Shown here in pieces: positions 1-8,107 of a DNA stretch of 64,000 nt. The notes beneath the pieces were generated by a model. It was not told the DNA's origin. It saw only the letters and a program-made list of their open reading frames with translations, and ran no database searches. Numbering within the stretch: the first letter of the stretch is position 1; each line of letters opens with the position of its first letter. This stretch comes from Phycisphaerales bacterium (GTDB lineage Bacteria; Planctomycetota; Phycisphaerae; Phycisphaerales; SM1A02): contig SIAK01000003.1 in assembly GCA_009691805.1 (NCBI GenBank), forward strand, positions 1 through 64,000, in the 5' to 3' direction. The translations under genes were made by a program, and so were the position numbers.

Positions 1-19
1 GTCAGCAAGCAATCTGCAT

Positions 20-559
20 TCAGCGTCGACGACGGCCAGCAAGGCCGACGAGTCCGAGGAGCGCAATCGCGCCTGGTGCTGGAACTGCATTCACACCGTG
101 AAGCGTGACGGTGCCCGACCAGGTTCCCGAGGTAGCCGCCCAGCCGTAGCCGTTGCCGATCCACACGGAGTTCGTGCTGCCGGTCATGTTCAAGCCGTCC
201 GTGAAGTTCACGGTACCGATCGAGGTGGTGCCGACCGTGCTGCTTCCGCCGTTTGGCCACCAGTAGCGTTGACCTGCGTTCAAGTTCGAGTAACCGCCGC
301 ACTGAAGGGCGCCACCGAGTGCGAGTGGGGTACCAGCGATATAGATGCAGAGATCGTCTGCGTATGTGTAGTTGACAGAAGCCTCGAGGACGACGTTGAT
401 CGACGCGCCGGTGAGGGTGCCGTCGAGCGAACCACCTACGGCTGCTTCGCTGAAATTCCAGCCAGTGAAGGTTGCCGAAGTGAGCGTGTAGGTCACATCA
501 GCCGACGCGGCGGATGCGACGGCCGCGGTGAGCGCGCCAATTGCAAGAATGGACTTCAT
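20..559 (-). CDS. PEP-CTERM-like secreted/surface protein
   Basis: The 179-residue product starts with a clear signal peptide (about residues 1-20, ending ASA-D) and is rich in Gly, Thr, Ser and Asn with few charges, as in exported beta-rich proteins. The C-terminus has VPAPGAIALLGLVGLAG followed by RRRR: a Pro-Gly motif, a hydrophobic helix and an Arg cluster, the tripartite PEP-CTERM sorting signal in the variant common in planctomycetes. By family knowledge such tails are processed by exosortase; no exosortase gene is in the window. The track ORF begins at 619, but the ATG at 559 follows GGAGAG at a good distance and opens directly into the signal peptide, so I prefer it. The passenger domain is unrecognised. 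Confidence 0.8.
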   Translation of the reverse strand: MKSILAIGALTAAVASAASADVTYTLTSATFTGWNFSEAAVGGSLDGTLTGASINVVLEASVNYTYADDLCIYIAGTPLALGGALQCGGYSNLNAGQRYWWPNGGSSTVGTTSIGTVNFTDGLNMTGSTNSVWIGNGYGWAATSGTWSGTVTLHGVNAVPAPGAIALLGLVGLAGRRRR

Positions 560-876
560 AAATTCTCTCCAAAAAAAAGGGTGTGTACAGACGGTTGGAC
601 AAATCAGTAAACCGTTCACACGAACACGCTCTCAATCGTGCGCGAGTCAAGGGGTAACTCTACAGAGAGGAGAGTGCCCCGAGTTAGAGGGGTGTCAAAT
701 AAACAGCGGTGCTTTTTTGCAGGAAATGTGTGAGGATTTTGACAAGGTCTTATAACTGCGCGGCGTTCAAACCATGGCTGGGCCTTTGGACACGGTCGCA
801 TGGATGCCTGCCCATATCTCGAGACCCAATTGGTGTCGCACTTCGCGCGCCAACTCCGTTGTAGGCTTGCAGATGC
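560..876. other. Intergenic region, divergent promoters expected
   Basis: About 317 bases between the divergent PEP-CTERM and sulfotransferase genes. Overlapping ORFs in it are shadows with no recognisable protein features. Promoters for both genes must lie here, but I see no convincing -35/-10 pair and no long inverted repeat. Confidence 0.5.
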
Positions 877-2226
877 GTGAACTTCGTCCCCTCCAAAGCT
901 GAACGCTTCTTCAAGGCGGCACAAACCGCGCTCGCTCAGGGGAAGCTCGCGGAAGCCACTGAAAACGCGGATGCTGGGCTTGCCGCAGACAGCCGTCACC
1001 CCTCGTTAGGATTGATCCGCGCGATTGTCGATCATCGTCTCGGTCGGACTTCGCTGGCGGTGGACCGACTGCGGCGAATTCTCGCCGAGAGTCCGCCGAA
1101 TGCCGTGGAGATAACGATCATGCTCGCGGAGGTGCTTTCGCGGGGCGGACGTAGAGTTGAAGCAGCTGCGCTGCTCGCGAGCCGTGAGGACTGGAAGTCG
1201 GACGATCGCTCGGCGGTTTTCGAAGCACGCGCACTTGCGTTGACGGACAAATCGAGCGCGATTGCACGATTGACGGATTGCGCAAGTTCGACGAAGAGCC
1301 TCTCGCTCAAACGCATCGCAGGATTTGAGGCAGTTCGGATGCTCGACGCGGAAGCGCGCTTTCAAGACGCGTTCGATCTCGCGACTGCAGTCCATCGCGA
1401 GACGACGCCGAATTTCGACATTCTCGGTGTGGAAGCGGACACGAGCGAGCAACTGCGGATGCTTTCGCGCTCGGCGAGCAATCGTCGCACGACAGCGCCC
1501 GAGTGCCGCACGACCGCGATGGTGGTGGGATTGCCTCGCAGCGGCACGACGCTGGTTGAGCAGATGCTCGATCGACACCCGTTGATCACTGGTATCGGCG
1601 AATACGAAGGCGTTTCCGATCTTGGCGAAGCGCTGCTCGGGCGCGGACTCTGGCCCGCGCGATTGCGAGAATTGGCGACAACCGATGCGACCGCATTGCA
1701 GGCGGAGTATCTCGCCGGCGCGCAGGCACGCAAGCGCGAGGGCGCGACGCACACGTTTGACAAGACGCTTCGCGCCTGGCGCTTGCTTCCCGCGGTTGCG
1801 GCTGTGCTTCCTGGGGTGTCGCTCATTCACATCGAGCGCGACGCGCGCGATTGCGCGATCAGCATGTACCTCTCGAATTTCCATCCGCAATCATTTGGGT
1901 TCACCGCAAGCCTCGCGATGATCAAGCGCGTGATGCTCGCAGAGCGCAAACTTGTGGAGCCTTCGATAGGAGCGTTCGCGCTGCGAGGATTGCGCCTCCG
2001 CTACGAAGCACTCGTCGCAAATCCGCAGACGGAAATCGAACGAGTCCTCGCACACATCGGCGTCGAGTTTGACACGCGCGTCTTGAGTCCCGAGGCGAAT
2101 GAACGCACAGTGCTCACACTCAGTCACGAGCAGGTGCGACGCAAGATCAACAACTCAAGCATCGGACGCTGGAAGAACTACGCCTTCGCATTCGACGCGA
2201 GCTGGGACGCGCTCGACGCTGTGTGA
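877..2226 (+). CDS. TPR-containing sulfotransferase family protein
   Basis: A 449-residue protein. Residues 1 to about 190 are Ala/Leu-rich helical repeats resembling tetratricopeptide repeats. From about residue 215 comes a sulfotransferase domain: GLPRSGTTLVEQMLDRHP matches the 5'-phosphosulfate-binding loop for PAPS, and HIERDARDCAISMYLSNF further on matches the 3'-phosphate-binding region. Family members transfer sulfate from PAPS to carbohydrate or protein acceptors; the acceptor here is unknown. The start is GTG at 877, with no strong Shine-Dalgarno, so an alternative start is possible. It is transcribed alone. Its stop codon lies at the head of a degenerate repeat block. Confidence 0.85.
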   Translation: MNFVPSKAERFFKAAQTALAQGKLAEATENADAGLAADSRHPSLGLIRAIVDHRLGRTSLAVDRLRRILAESPPNAVEITIMLAEVLSRGGRRVEAAALLASREDWKSDDRSAVFEARALALTDKSSAIARLTDCASSTKSLSLKRIAGFEAVRMLDAEARFQDAFDLATAVHRETTPNFDILGVEADTSEQLRMLSRSASNRRTTAPECRTTAMVVGLPRSGTTLVEQMLDRHPLITGIGEYEGVSDLGEALLGRGLWPARLRELATTDATALQAEYLAGAQARKREGATHTFDKTLRAWRLLPAVAAVLPGVSLIHIERDARDCAISMYLSNFHPQSFGFTASLAMIKRVMLAERKLVEPSIGAFALRGLRLRYEALVANPQTEIERVLAHIGVEFDTRVLSPEANERTVLTLSHEQVRRKINNSSIGRWKNYAFAFDASWDALDAV

Positions 2227-2328
2227 TCGCGCAGACGATTACAAACGACCGCCCGCGACCGCGGACGATCGCAAATGATCGCGGACAATTGCAGACGATC
2301 GCTCGCGATTGCAGATGATCGCGCTCAG
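2224..2328. repeat. Degenerate GATCGC-rich repeats after the sulfotransferase stop
   Basis: Starting at the TGA stop, variants of TGATCGCG and GCAGACGAT recur several times over about 100 bases (for example GCAGACGATCGC and GCAGATGATCGC). The copies are imperfect and irregularly spaced. They repeat the sequence immediately around the stop codon. Confidence 0.6.
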
Positions 2329-2529
2329 GACACCGAAAAACACCACGAACGCGCCGCAAAGTTGACCGATCAGTCGAAGCAGTTGCATGCGTGCGATTTG
2401 AACATGCGATTGCGGAGGATTCGAAAAACCCTCCCAAAGTGTGGAACATATTCGCGCAATATTTTTCGCGCGAGCGCGCGATCAAGCGATCGTGTGATCA
2501 AGCGATCGTGTGATCAAGCGATCGTGCGA
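2227..2529. other. Convergent intergenic region, repeat-filled
   Basis: Between the sulfotransferase and the convergent oxidoreductase. It holds the degenerate GATCGC block at its left end, an AT-richer middle with no gene I can support, and most of the 16-bp tandem array at its right end. Shadow ORFs here show repeat-driven composition. Confidence 0.5.
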
Positions 2530-2543
2530 TCAAGCGAGCGCGC
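2480..2543. repeat. Four tandem copies of a 16-bp unit spanning a stop codon
   Basis: The unit GATCAAGCGATCGTGT occurs at 2480, 2496, 2512 (last base C) and 2528 (last five bases diverged). The fourth copy contains the TGA stop of the minus-strand oxidoreductase at 2530-2532. Read on the coding strand, each outer copy reproduces the GCTTGATC context of that stop. Confidence 0.9.
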
Positions 2544-4248
2544 TGTCGATCTGCGGCGCTGCCCACAACGCTTCGGTCAACGCAGTCTCGACAGCAGGCA
2601 AGAGCCAGTTGTCTTGATTCACAAACCACAACCGATCATTGAGCGGTCGGCGCAACTCGTTGGGAAGTCCTGAGGAGTATGCGCCCGGTTGCGCGAACGG
2701 CATCGCATGACCCCAACGCGAAATGCGAATCTGCGCGACAGCTTCAGGTGCAACCTTCAGCAGCGCGAGCATTGTCTTGAGTTGCGGTGCAGCGCGCGCT
2801 GCGTAGTTGCGCCAATCCTCTTCATGCACGATCGTAAAACGCGCGGTGTGCCACGGGAGCGGCCAATAGATCGAGAGCACACCGTTGTGAGTCGGGTCGA
2901 CAGCGAAGCCGCCGTTGACTGCATCGGTGATGATGCGCGTCGATTCAAACGTGTTCGCATCCTGTGGAAACGCGGCGCTTCCGTTGAGATAGAGATCGTA
3001 GAAATCGTGTCCGAGCGGAGCGTTCAGCACAACATTCGCAACGAGATACGGAACAGTTGGCACGAGCTGCATCGCTTCGCGTTTGGCAGGATCCGCTGCA
3101 TCAAGCCACGGCAGCATGTGCCTCACGATGTGCTTTGCGTTGGCGAATGCGACTTGACGCGCGAAGGTCGTGTGTCGCTTGCCTTCCGCATCGCGCCAGA
3201 AAACGAGCGCGCCGCCATCGGTGAGTTGCACTTCACCGACCGTAGCCCCCGCGCGAAACTGCGCGCCTTTCATGCCGTTGGGTTGGACGCGCGCCTGCTG
3301 CCAAAGAGCGCGCGCGAGTCCCGCGTTGCCGGCAGGAAGCACGTTGCGTCCGAACTCTTCTGCAGCAACAAAGTTCCACGCCGCGGCGGCGCTGAGCTCA
3401 TCCGTTCCAACACCGAGGCTTGATGTGCAATACGCCTGGAGGAGATATTGCAATCTCGGAGGAAGTTCGCCGCAGCGGAGCAGGAGGTCGTCACGGAAGG
3501 ATCGGCTGTCGAGTTCGAGAATGAGTTCCGATGGTGCGCCTTCGAACGGGATGTCGGGGTAATCGTTGAACGCGAACTGTTTGACTGCGGCTTGATACGC
3601 AGCGAGTGCCGCGCGATGTTTCGGATTGGGATCGCGACCGAGCAATTCCTCCGTGATCGCACCGTCGTACTCAAACGAGAAACTGCCGTTGTCTTGTCGC
3701 CACAACGAAGGCAGGCCGAGTTCCTCATAGAGATTTTGAAGGGGCGCGCCCTTGTCATCTTGCATGAAGTACGCGCTGGCGAGACTCCAAGATTGCGCGT
3801 TGAAGGACTCGCCCATCGCGTTGCCGCCAAGGCGGGTGCGCAGTTCAAACAGCACGGTGTTGCGATGGCGGAGCTGGTGCGCGAGCGCGAGACCAGAGAG
3901 TCCGCCGCCGATGATCGCAACGTCAATCGATTCTGCCGCCGGCGGATACTCCACGCAACTCTCGCACGCATGAAAGGGGAGGTTGCCGTTCGCAAACGAG
4001 TCGGCGAACCATGTTGGCGCGAACGGCAAGCCTTCGATCGTCTCGCTGATACCGAGCGTTTCAAGTCGCAGCACCGGATCGAGTCGTTGCCTTGGAAGCG
4101 AAGGCGGTAGCGGGGGGAAGAAGTTTCCGCGCGGCGCGAAACTCGCGTTCGACAGACGATTGAACGCACCCATCGCGAGAAGGGCACCGAGCCCTGTTTT
4201 TAGCGCGTGTCGTCGATCGGGATCATGTGGGTTCATCCTGAACAACAT
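2530..4248 (-). CDS. Tat-exported FAD-dependent amine-oxidase-type oxidoreductase
   Basis: A 572-residue flavoprotein. The N-terminus has DRRHALKTGLGALLAMGAF, a twin-arginine-like signal (RR then a hydrophobic stretch), suggesting export of the folded holoenzyme. Residues about 108-122 (IDVAIIGGGLSGLALAHQL) form the GxGxxG dinucleotide-binding fold, and FELRTRLGGNA shortly after fits the next beta strand and RxGGR-like region of the flavin amine oxidase family. The C-terminus (FVNQDNWLLPAVETALTEAL) matches the FAD-closing motif where the last helix carries E/A-rich residues. The substrate is not readable. An internal ATG five codons in (4236) gives an equally good Tat signal. It is a single gene preceded by an AT-rich promoter region. 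Confidence 0.8.
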   Translation of the reverse strand: MLFRMNPHDPDRRHALKTGLGALLAMGAFNRLSNASFAPRGNFFPPLPPSLPRQRLDPVLRLETLGISETIEGLPFAPTWFADSFANGNLPFHACESCVEYPPAAESIDVAIIGGGLSGLALAHQLRHRNTVLFELRTRLGGNAMGESFNAQSWSLASAYFMQDDKGAPLQNLYEELGLPSLWRQDNGSFSFEYDGAITEELLGRDPNPKHRAALAAYQAAVKQFAFNDYPDIPFEGAPSELILELDSRSFRDDLLLRCGELPPRLQYLLQAYCTSSLGVGTDELSAAAAWNFVAAEEFGRNVLPAGNAGLARALWQQARVQPNGMKGAQFRAGATVGEVQLTDGGALVFWRDAEGKRHTTFARQVAFANAKHIVRHMLPWLDAADPAKREAMQLVPTVPYLVANVVLNAPLGHDFYDLYLNGSAAFPQDANTFESTRIITDAVNGGFAVDPTHNGVLSIYWPLPWHTARFTIVHEEDWRNYAARAAPQLKTMLALLKVAPEAVAQIRISRWGHAMPFAQPGAYSSGLPNELRRPLNDRLWFVNQDNWLLPAVETALTEALWAAPQIDSALA

Positions 4249-4395
4249 AAATCAGGATTCAAACTTGAGCGTGATCAAAATCAAGAATGAGAAAAAATCT
4301 TCGTCTAAGTATTGATCAAGAGTATTGATCAGAATGTAGAAGAGGATCATGTCTAAGAATTGATGAGAAGACTTCATCTCGATTGTGAGATGAAT
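4249..4395. promoter_or_regulatory. AT-rich upstream region with an 11-bp direct repeat
   Basis: This stretch is clearly more AT-rich than its surroundings and lies upstream of the oxidoreductase. AGTATTGATCA is repeated exactly at 4308-4318 and 4321-4331. It may be a promoter or regulator site; the direct repeat could alternatively be the same kind of 3'-end duplication seen after other genes, since the HisN-like gene ends at 4396. Confidence 0.35.
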
Positions 4396-5199
4396 TCATC
4401 GCCGCAGGAGTGCTTGCAATTCCGCAGCGAGTGCGGGGGATGCTGCGATTGCGTTGCCTCCATCGATGCCAGCGCTCCCCGACCAATCGATGAGCACGCC
4501 GCCCGCTTCTGGCAGGATCACTGCGAACGGTCCGATGTCCCAGGAATGCATGATCGGATCCACTGCTGCATCGGCGCGTCCAGTCGCGACGAGGAGGAAT
4601 CCGTAACAGTCGCTCCATCCGCGAATGCGGCGGCACGACTGCGCGAGATGGAGGAACGCTTCGACTTTCGAAGCTTTGATGTAGTACTCACTGCCGCTGG
4701 TGCAAACAAGCGCGTCGCGCACGGATGCGCACGATCGCACGCGTGCGAGTTCGGTTGCGCGACCGTTGCGCATCCACCGCGCACCTTGACCGCGCACAGC
4801 GATCACGCGTTCGCCCAACGCAGGAAACTCCGCAACACCTGCGAGTACTTCTTCTCTGTCGGCGCCCTGTTGAAACGCGAGCCCGATCAACACACCAAAG
4901 AGCGGCACGCCGCTGGCGAAACTCACCGTGCCGTCAATCGGATCAAGAATCCAGCGAAAACCACTTGTTCCAGCCTGCGCGCCGTACTCTTCGCCAAGCA
5001 GCGCGTCTTGTGGGAATCTCGATTGAATCGTCTCTCGAAGAAACTGTTCAATCGCGTGATCTGCTTGCGTGACGGGAGACTCGTCCGATTTCCATTCGAT
5101 GCCAAGGTCGTTGCGCTGAAAATATCGCAGCGCAATCTCTCGCGCGCCATCAGCGAGCTCATCCAGCAGTTGGCTGCGCGATTGAAGATCGGCTTGCAC
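4396..5199 (-). CDS. Inositol monophosphatase family protein, HisN-like
   Basis: A 267-residue protein of the usual length for the Mg-dependent IMPase superfamily. The metal-binding residues are visible: GEE at about 69-71, WILDPIDGT at 83-91 and WDIGPFAVILPEAGG from about 220. The pattern after DPIDGT (SFASGVPLFGVLIGL) is typical of the histidinol-phosphatase (HisN) branch, which completes histidine biosynthesis, but inositol-phosphatase or related sugar-phosphatase activity cannot be excluded by eye. No other his gene is nearby. It is likely cytosolic. It is separated by 51 bases from the next minus-strand gene upstream. Confidence 0.8.
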   Translation of the reverse strand: MQADLQSRSQLLDELADGAREIALRYFQRNDLGIEWKSDESPVTQADHAIEQFLRETIQSRFPQDALLGEEYGAQAGTSGFRWILDPIDGTVSFASGVPLFGVLIGLAFQQGADREEVLAGVAEFPALGERVIAVRGQGARWMRNGRATELARVRSCASVRDALVCTSGSEYYIKASKVEAFLHLAQSCRRIRGWSDCYGFLLVATGRADAAVDPIMHSWDIGPFAVILPEAGGVLIDWSGSAGIDGGNAIAASPALAAELQALLRR

Positions 5200-5250
5200 G
5201 CGCGCACTCTACAGGACAGTGCAGCGATCGCGCGCCGCGATCCATCGCAC

Positions 5251-6684
5251 TCAGTGTCCAACCCAAACGCCATCGACGAATCGGTAACGCACCGCGCGTG
5301 CGACTTGACCGGTGAGTTGCGAAGTCGCGACCGTCGCGCCACTCGCATTCACTTCGAACATCGTGCCCGAGTTCGTGAGCGTCACAAGCGTGTTGCCGTT
5401 GTTCTGGCGGAACGCGCCGCATTGCGTGGGGCCTCCGTAGAAACCGCCTTGGCCGCCGACTGTCCAGATCGGTGTTGCTGGGCCAAACGCGTTGGTCGTG
5501 GGAACAACATATCCGCCGCCTTTTTCGCGCGGCGGAACGATCTCGACGAGTTGTGACCAGTCGTTGGTAGTGCCCGTGCGATCGCCGTTGTTGAACGCGA
5601 GAATGTTTCCAGCACTAGCCATGCCTTCATCGATCCACGTCACGCTGTGCACCACGCGGAAGTATTGATCTGCGGCAGCACCACGACGCGAGACTTGCGG
5701 ATTTCCCCAGCGATACAAGAGATCACCGCCCTTGCCGCGGGTGCCGCCCGCGTGCGTCGCTGCTTGCGCGGTCGTCGTCGAATGATCAACCACCCAGACT
5801 TCGTTGAACGATCGCGAACTCACGACGATCTCATCCCGCGCGGCGTTGTAGTCAATCGCATTGAGATGCACCCAGTCGCCATTCATCACATTGCCGAAGT
5901 TGATGTCGACAAGTTGCGGTGCTTGCGCGACGACACCGTAATTCGCGAGCGATGCATTTGCATCTTGAATCAGGTGATTCCACAAACTCCAACTCCACAC
6001 GATGTCATATGTACTCATGCCCGTCGGATGCACTTCGATGATGCGTTCGGAGTAGATGTTCCCCGTGATCGTCGTGCGTCCGGCTGCGATTGCTTCCGCT
6101 TGCGTGTGGAGATCCCACACGATGCAGAGGATGTTGCCGTTGGGCAGCGGACAAACATCGTGATGCTGCTGAAAACTTGCGTTCGCGATGATGAGATCAT
6201 TCGTGAGCGCGCCCGCAGGCGAGAAAATCTGGAGCCGTCCGCCGCGACCAGCGCCTGTGAAAGATCCTTGCGCATAAACACCCGGACGAACGAGCGAGCC
6301 GTCGCTGCGCAAGTACGCGACGCTCGAACCATTGGAGGATCCTGTCCACGTTGTTGCGACGACGCCGTTCGCATCGACAGCAGTTGTTACGTTGGAATCT
6401 AGACGCGTGAGCAGCGTCCATTCGACGACAGCAGGACACGTGCCCCAGTTGTTGAGGAGCGTTGATAGATCCGCGGCATCAGTCGTGCCATTTCCATCCA
6501 CATCGCCGCCACTCGAGCCCCACGAAGAAAGCAATTGCGCGAGATCTTCTGCGTCGACAAGCGCGTTGCTGTTGAGATCTCCGTCGCACGCGAGAGCGGC
6601 ACCCTCGCTCATCGCGACGCTCAACCACGCGCTGATCGCGATAGCTGAGGTCTTGCACAAGAGAGAGTGAGTTGACGAACGCAT
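5251..6684 (-). CDS. Secreted arylsulfotransferase-like protein with N-terminal dockerin-like module
   Basis: From the ATG at 6684 the product has about 477 residues: a signal peptide (about 1-32), a tandem dockerin-like module at about 34-82 (GDLNSNALVDAEDL, then GDVDGNGTTDAADLSTLLNNW, two EF-hand-like calcium loops), then a large beta-rich domain. The latter has FQQHHDVCPLPNGNILCI, WVHLNAIDYN and RWGNPQ, characteristic of ASST-type arylsulfotransferase or related beta-propeller proteins, in which histidines form the catalytic site. I treat activity as unproven. The track start at 6777 would put the signal peptide deep inside and overlaps the terminator hairpin, so 6684 is preferred. The dockerin-like module normally sits at the C-terminus; here it is N-terminal. 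Confidence 0.7.
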   Translation of the reverse strand: MRSSTHSLLCKTSAIAISAWLSVAMSEGAALACDGDLNSNALVDAEDLAQLLSSWGSSGGDVDGNGTTDAADLSTLLNNWGTCPAVVEWTLLTRLDSNVTTAVDANGVVATTWTGSSNGSSVAYLRSDGSLVRPGVYAQGSFTGAGRGGRLQIFSPAGALTNDLIIANASFQQHHDVCPLPNGNILCIVWDLHTQAEAIAAGRTTITGNIYSERIIEVHPTGMSTYDIVWSWSLWNHLIQDANASLANYGVVAQAPQLVDINFGNVMNGDWVHLNAIDYNAARDEIVVSSRSFNEVWVVDHSTTTAQAATHAGGTRGKGGDLLYRWGNPQVSRRGAAADQYFRVVHSVTWIDEGMASAGNILAFNNGDRTGTTNDWSQLVEIVPPREKGGGYVVPTTNAFGPATPIWTVGGQGGFYGGPTQCGAFRQNNGNTLVTLTNSGTMFEVNASGATVATSQLTGQVARAVRYRFVDGVWVGH

Positions 6685-6760
6685 AAAAATTCTTTGACAA
6701 CGCAACATCGCAACAGACTTGCACACTGTGCGCAAGAAGGGGACATTCGCAAACTGAATT

Positions 6761-6795
6761 GACAACCGCGAGCGCAATGTGCGCTCGCGGTTGTC
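6761..6795 (-). terminator. Perfect 16-bp terminator-like hairpin
   Basis: GACAACCGCGAGCGCA pairs perfectly with TGCGCTCGCGGTTGTC around a 3-nt loop. It lies about 29 bases after the stop of the 51-codon ORF and before the arylsulfotransferase-like gene. There is no true T-run on either side, so it may act as a weak intrinsic terminator or a 3'-end stabilising hairpin. Confidence 0.7.
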
Positions 6796-6823
6796 GATCT
6801 CTGTCTTGATTGACGGTTTCGAC

Positions 6824-6979
6824 TCACCGACCCATGAAAAGCGCTTGGATCAAAATCCTCGCGGCATCTGTCATCGCGGTAGTCTCTTCCTGCTGCGTTG
6901 CTGCCCGAACCTCTGTCGCGGGAGAAGAACCCTCGCGCTCCATGACATAAGTCATGATGGGAACCATTCCAAAATCCAT
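6824..6979 (-). CDS. Small 51-residue protein of unknown function
   Basis: A 51-codon ORF inside a longer track ORF (6824-7090). The internal ATG at 6979 is favoured because AGGAGGG lies 6 bases upstream, the strongest Shine-Dalgarno I see in the window. The product begins MDFGMVPIMTYVME, has a polar middle rich in Thr, Glu and Gln, and ends with a hydrophobic helix and MGR. It shows no signal peptide or known domain. It sits at the end of a promoter-headed structured leader and is closed by a perfect hairpin, so it looks like an independent transcription unit. It could be a genuine small protein or a leader peptide belonging to the RNA element. I do not recognise it. Confidence 0.55.
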   Translation of the reverse strand: MDFGMVPIMTYVMEREGSSPATEVRAATQQEETTAMTDAARILIQALFMGR

Positions 6980-6985
6980 GTGAAA

Positions 6986-7139
6986 CCCTCCTAACAACTC
7001 GCGACCAAGCACCGCTTGAAAGCGGCAATCCACATCGCCTACGCCCTTTCCTAGCTGGGAAAGCCAGGTACTGCCTACTGCGGCAGCCATAAACGATGTC
7101 GGACCCCTTGGTCAACCTCCATCTTGAGTGTGGCTCAAG
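6986..7139 (-). ncRNA. Candidate structured 5' leader RNA
   Basis: On the minus strand the leader of the 51-codon ORF can form six perfect helices. In + coordinates: hairpin 7123-7128/7134-7139 (6 bp); closing helix 7003-7009/7107-7113 (7 bp); inside it 7032-7037/7094-7099 (6 bp), which encloses hairpins 7071-7075/7082-7086 (5 bp, 6-nt loop) and 7046-7051/7058-7063 (6 bp, 6-nt loop); and hairpin 7012-7016/7021-7025 (5 bp, 4-nt loop). An alternative pairing around 7051-7068 competes with the 7046-7063 hairpin. The Shine-Dalgarno at 6986-6992 lies just 3' of the closing helix. The nested architecture resembles a cis-regulatory RNA, but I could not match it to c-di-GMP, cobalamin, SAM, TPP, glycine, fluoride or ZTP consensus elements. 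Confidence 0.45.
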
Positions 7140-7167
7140 GGTGATCGGAAGCAAGTGGACTTTGAGA

Positions 7168-7173
7168 ATTATA
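7168..7173 (-). promoter_or_regulatory. Perfect TATAAT -10 element
   Basis: The minus strand reads TATAAT here, 14 bases beyond the stop of the aldose epimerase. Initiation about 7 bases downstream would give a leader of about 180 nt ahead of the 51-codon ORF. No convincing -35 hexamer occurs 16-18 bases upstream (that position is a G-run). Confidence 0.5.
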
Positions 7174-7186
7174 GACAGATTTTCGG

Positions 7187-8107
7187 TCATCCCCCCTGCA
7201 AGTCCACCAGAGTGAAAATCGCGGTGAATGAACCTCCAGGTTCGACCGCCATTGCGGTGCCATCGGACAACGCTGAGGTTGGCGCGGTCATTGGTTCGAG
7301 TGCGATGAAGCTCGCTCCCAGGGGCGAGAACGCTTGCATCCAGTTGTAGCCCGCCCCAAACTCCACGGAGAGTTTTCGATCTCCGTCGGTGAGCAGCGCG
7401 TTGCACGGCGAAGAGTGCAGTCGGAAGAGCGCGTCGAGATTGCTGCCAATCTTCGCATCCGTGCGTTGCTCGATTTTGCCGAGTGCGAAGGGAAGAGAAG
7501 GCAATCCTGTTGAGAGCAATTCGACTTCGCGCGTCATTGGAAACTGCACGCGCGCTTGGATGCCGCTTTGTGCGAGGAAATACGGGTGCCAACCGAACGC
7601 AATCGGCACGCGCTGCGCTCGATCCGCATGCACGGAAGTCGTGATGGCGAGCGCGGCGTTGCCGTTTATCTCACGCAATTCCCAGCGAAGTTGCAGCGTG
7701 TGCGCGAATGGATACGCGTGCATCAACCACGGATGCGCGGCCCAATCGATTGTGGCAGTGAGCGCGCTGTCGCGCTCTCGTTCGAGTTGCCAATGCGGCC
7801 ATCGTAAGAGCAGCCCGTGGATCGGAAGTCCAGTGCCATCACGCTTAAGCGAGAGTTCCCGCGAGAGGTCGACATCGCGATCCGAGACATGAAAGCGATC
7901 CGTGCGCAGTCGATTCGCGTATGGATAGAGCAGTGGAACTCCGCCTGTGCGTGTCGAACGAAGAAACTCTTCGCGCGGCGCGGGAAGCGCGAGAAGTTCG
8001 TGCCCATCGACGATCCAACTTGTCGCGACACAGCCGTATTGCGGCTCGATGGTGAGCGTGGAATCTCTCTTCGCGCATCGGAGCGTGATGGATGCGGCGT
8101 CACTCAC
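7187..8107 (-). CDS. Aldose 1-epimerase (galactose mutarotase-like)
   Basis: A 306-residue protein of normal length for the aldose 1-epimerase fold. Family signatures are GVPLLYPYANRL (about 56-67), an IHGLL histidine, GWHPYF with the second conserved histidine, and FIALEPMTAP near the C-terminus carrying the catalytic-base glutamate region. It interconverts alpha and beta anomers of hexoses or hexose phosphates in the cytosol; the sugar specificity is unclear. It starts with GTG at 8107, overlapping the stop of the preceding gene as GTGA, so the two are almost certainly translationally coupled. Confidence 0.88.
   Translation of the reverse strand: MSDAASITLRCAKRDSTLTIEPQYGCVATSWIVDGHELLALPAPREEFLRSTRTGGVPLLYPYANRLRTDRFHVSDRDVDLSRELSLKRDGTGLPIHGLLLRWPHWQLERERDSALTATIDWAAHPWLMHAYPFAHTLQLRWELREINGNAALAITTSVHADRAQRVPIAFGWHPYFLAQSGIQARVQFPMTREVELLSTGLPSLPFALGKIEQRTDAKIGSNLDALFRLHSSPCNALLTDGDRKLSVEFGAGYNWMQAFSPLGASFIALEPMTAPTSALSDGTAMAVEPGGSFTAIFTLVDLQGG

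Noticed and set aside
2480-2543. CRISPR-like array
   Set aside because: Repeats are 16-bp head-to-tail units without spacers; the same holds for the 15-bp array at 38236.
6986-7139. Known riboswitch in the leader of the 51-codon ORF
   Set aside because: I compared by eye with consensus elements of c-di-GMP, cobalamin, SAM, TPP, glycine, fluoride, THF, ZTP and glmS; conserved core sequences are absent. Kept only as an unassigned candidate.
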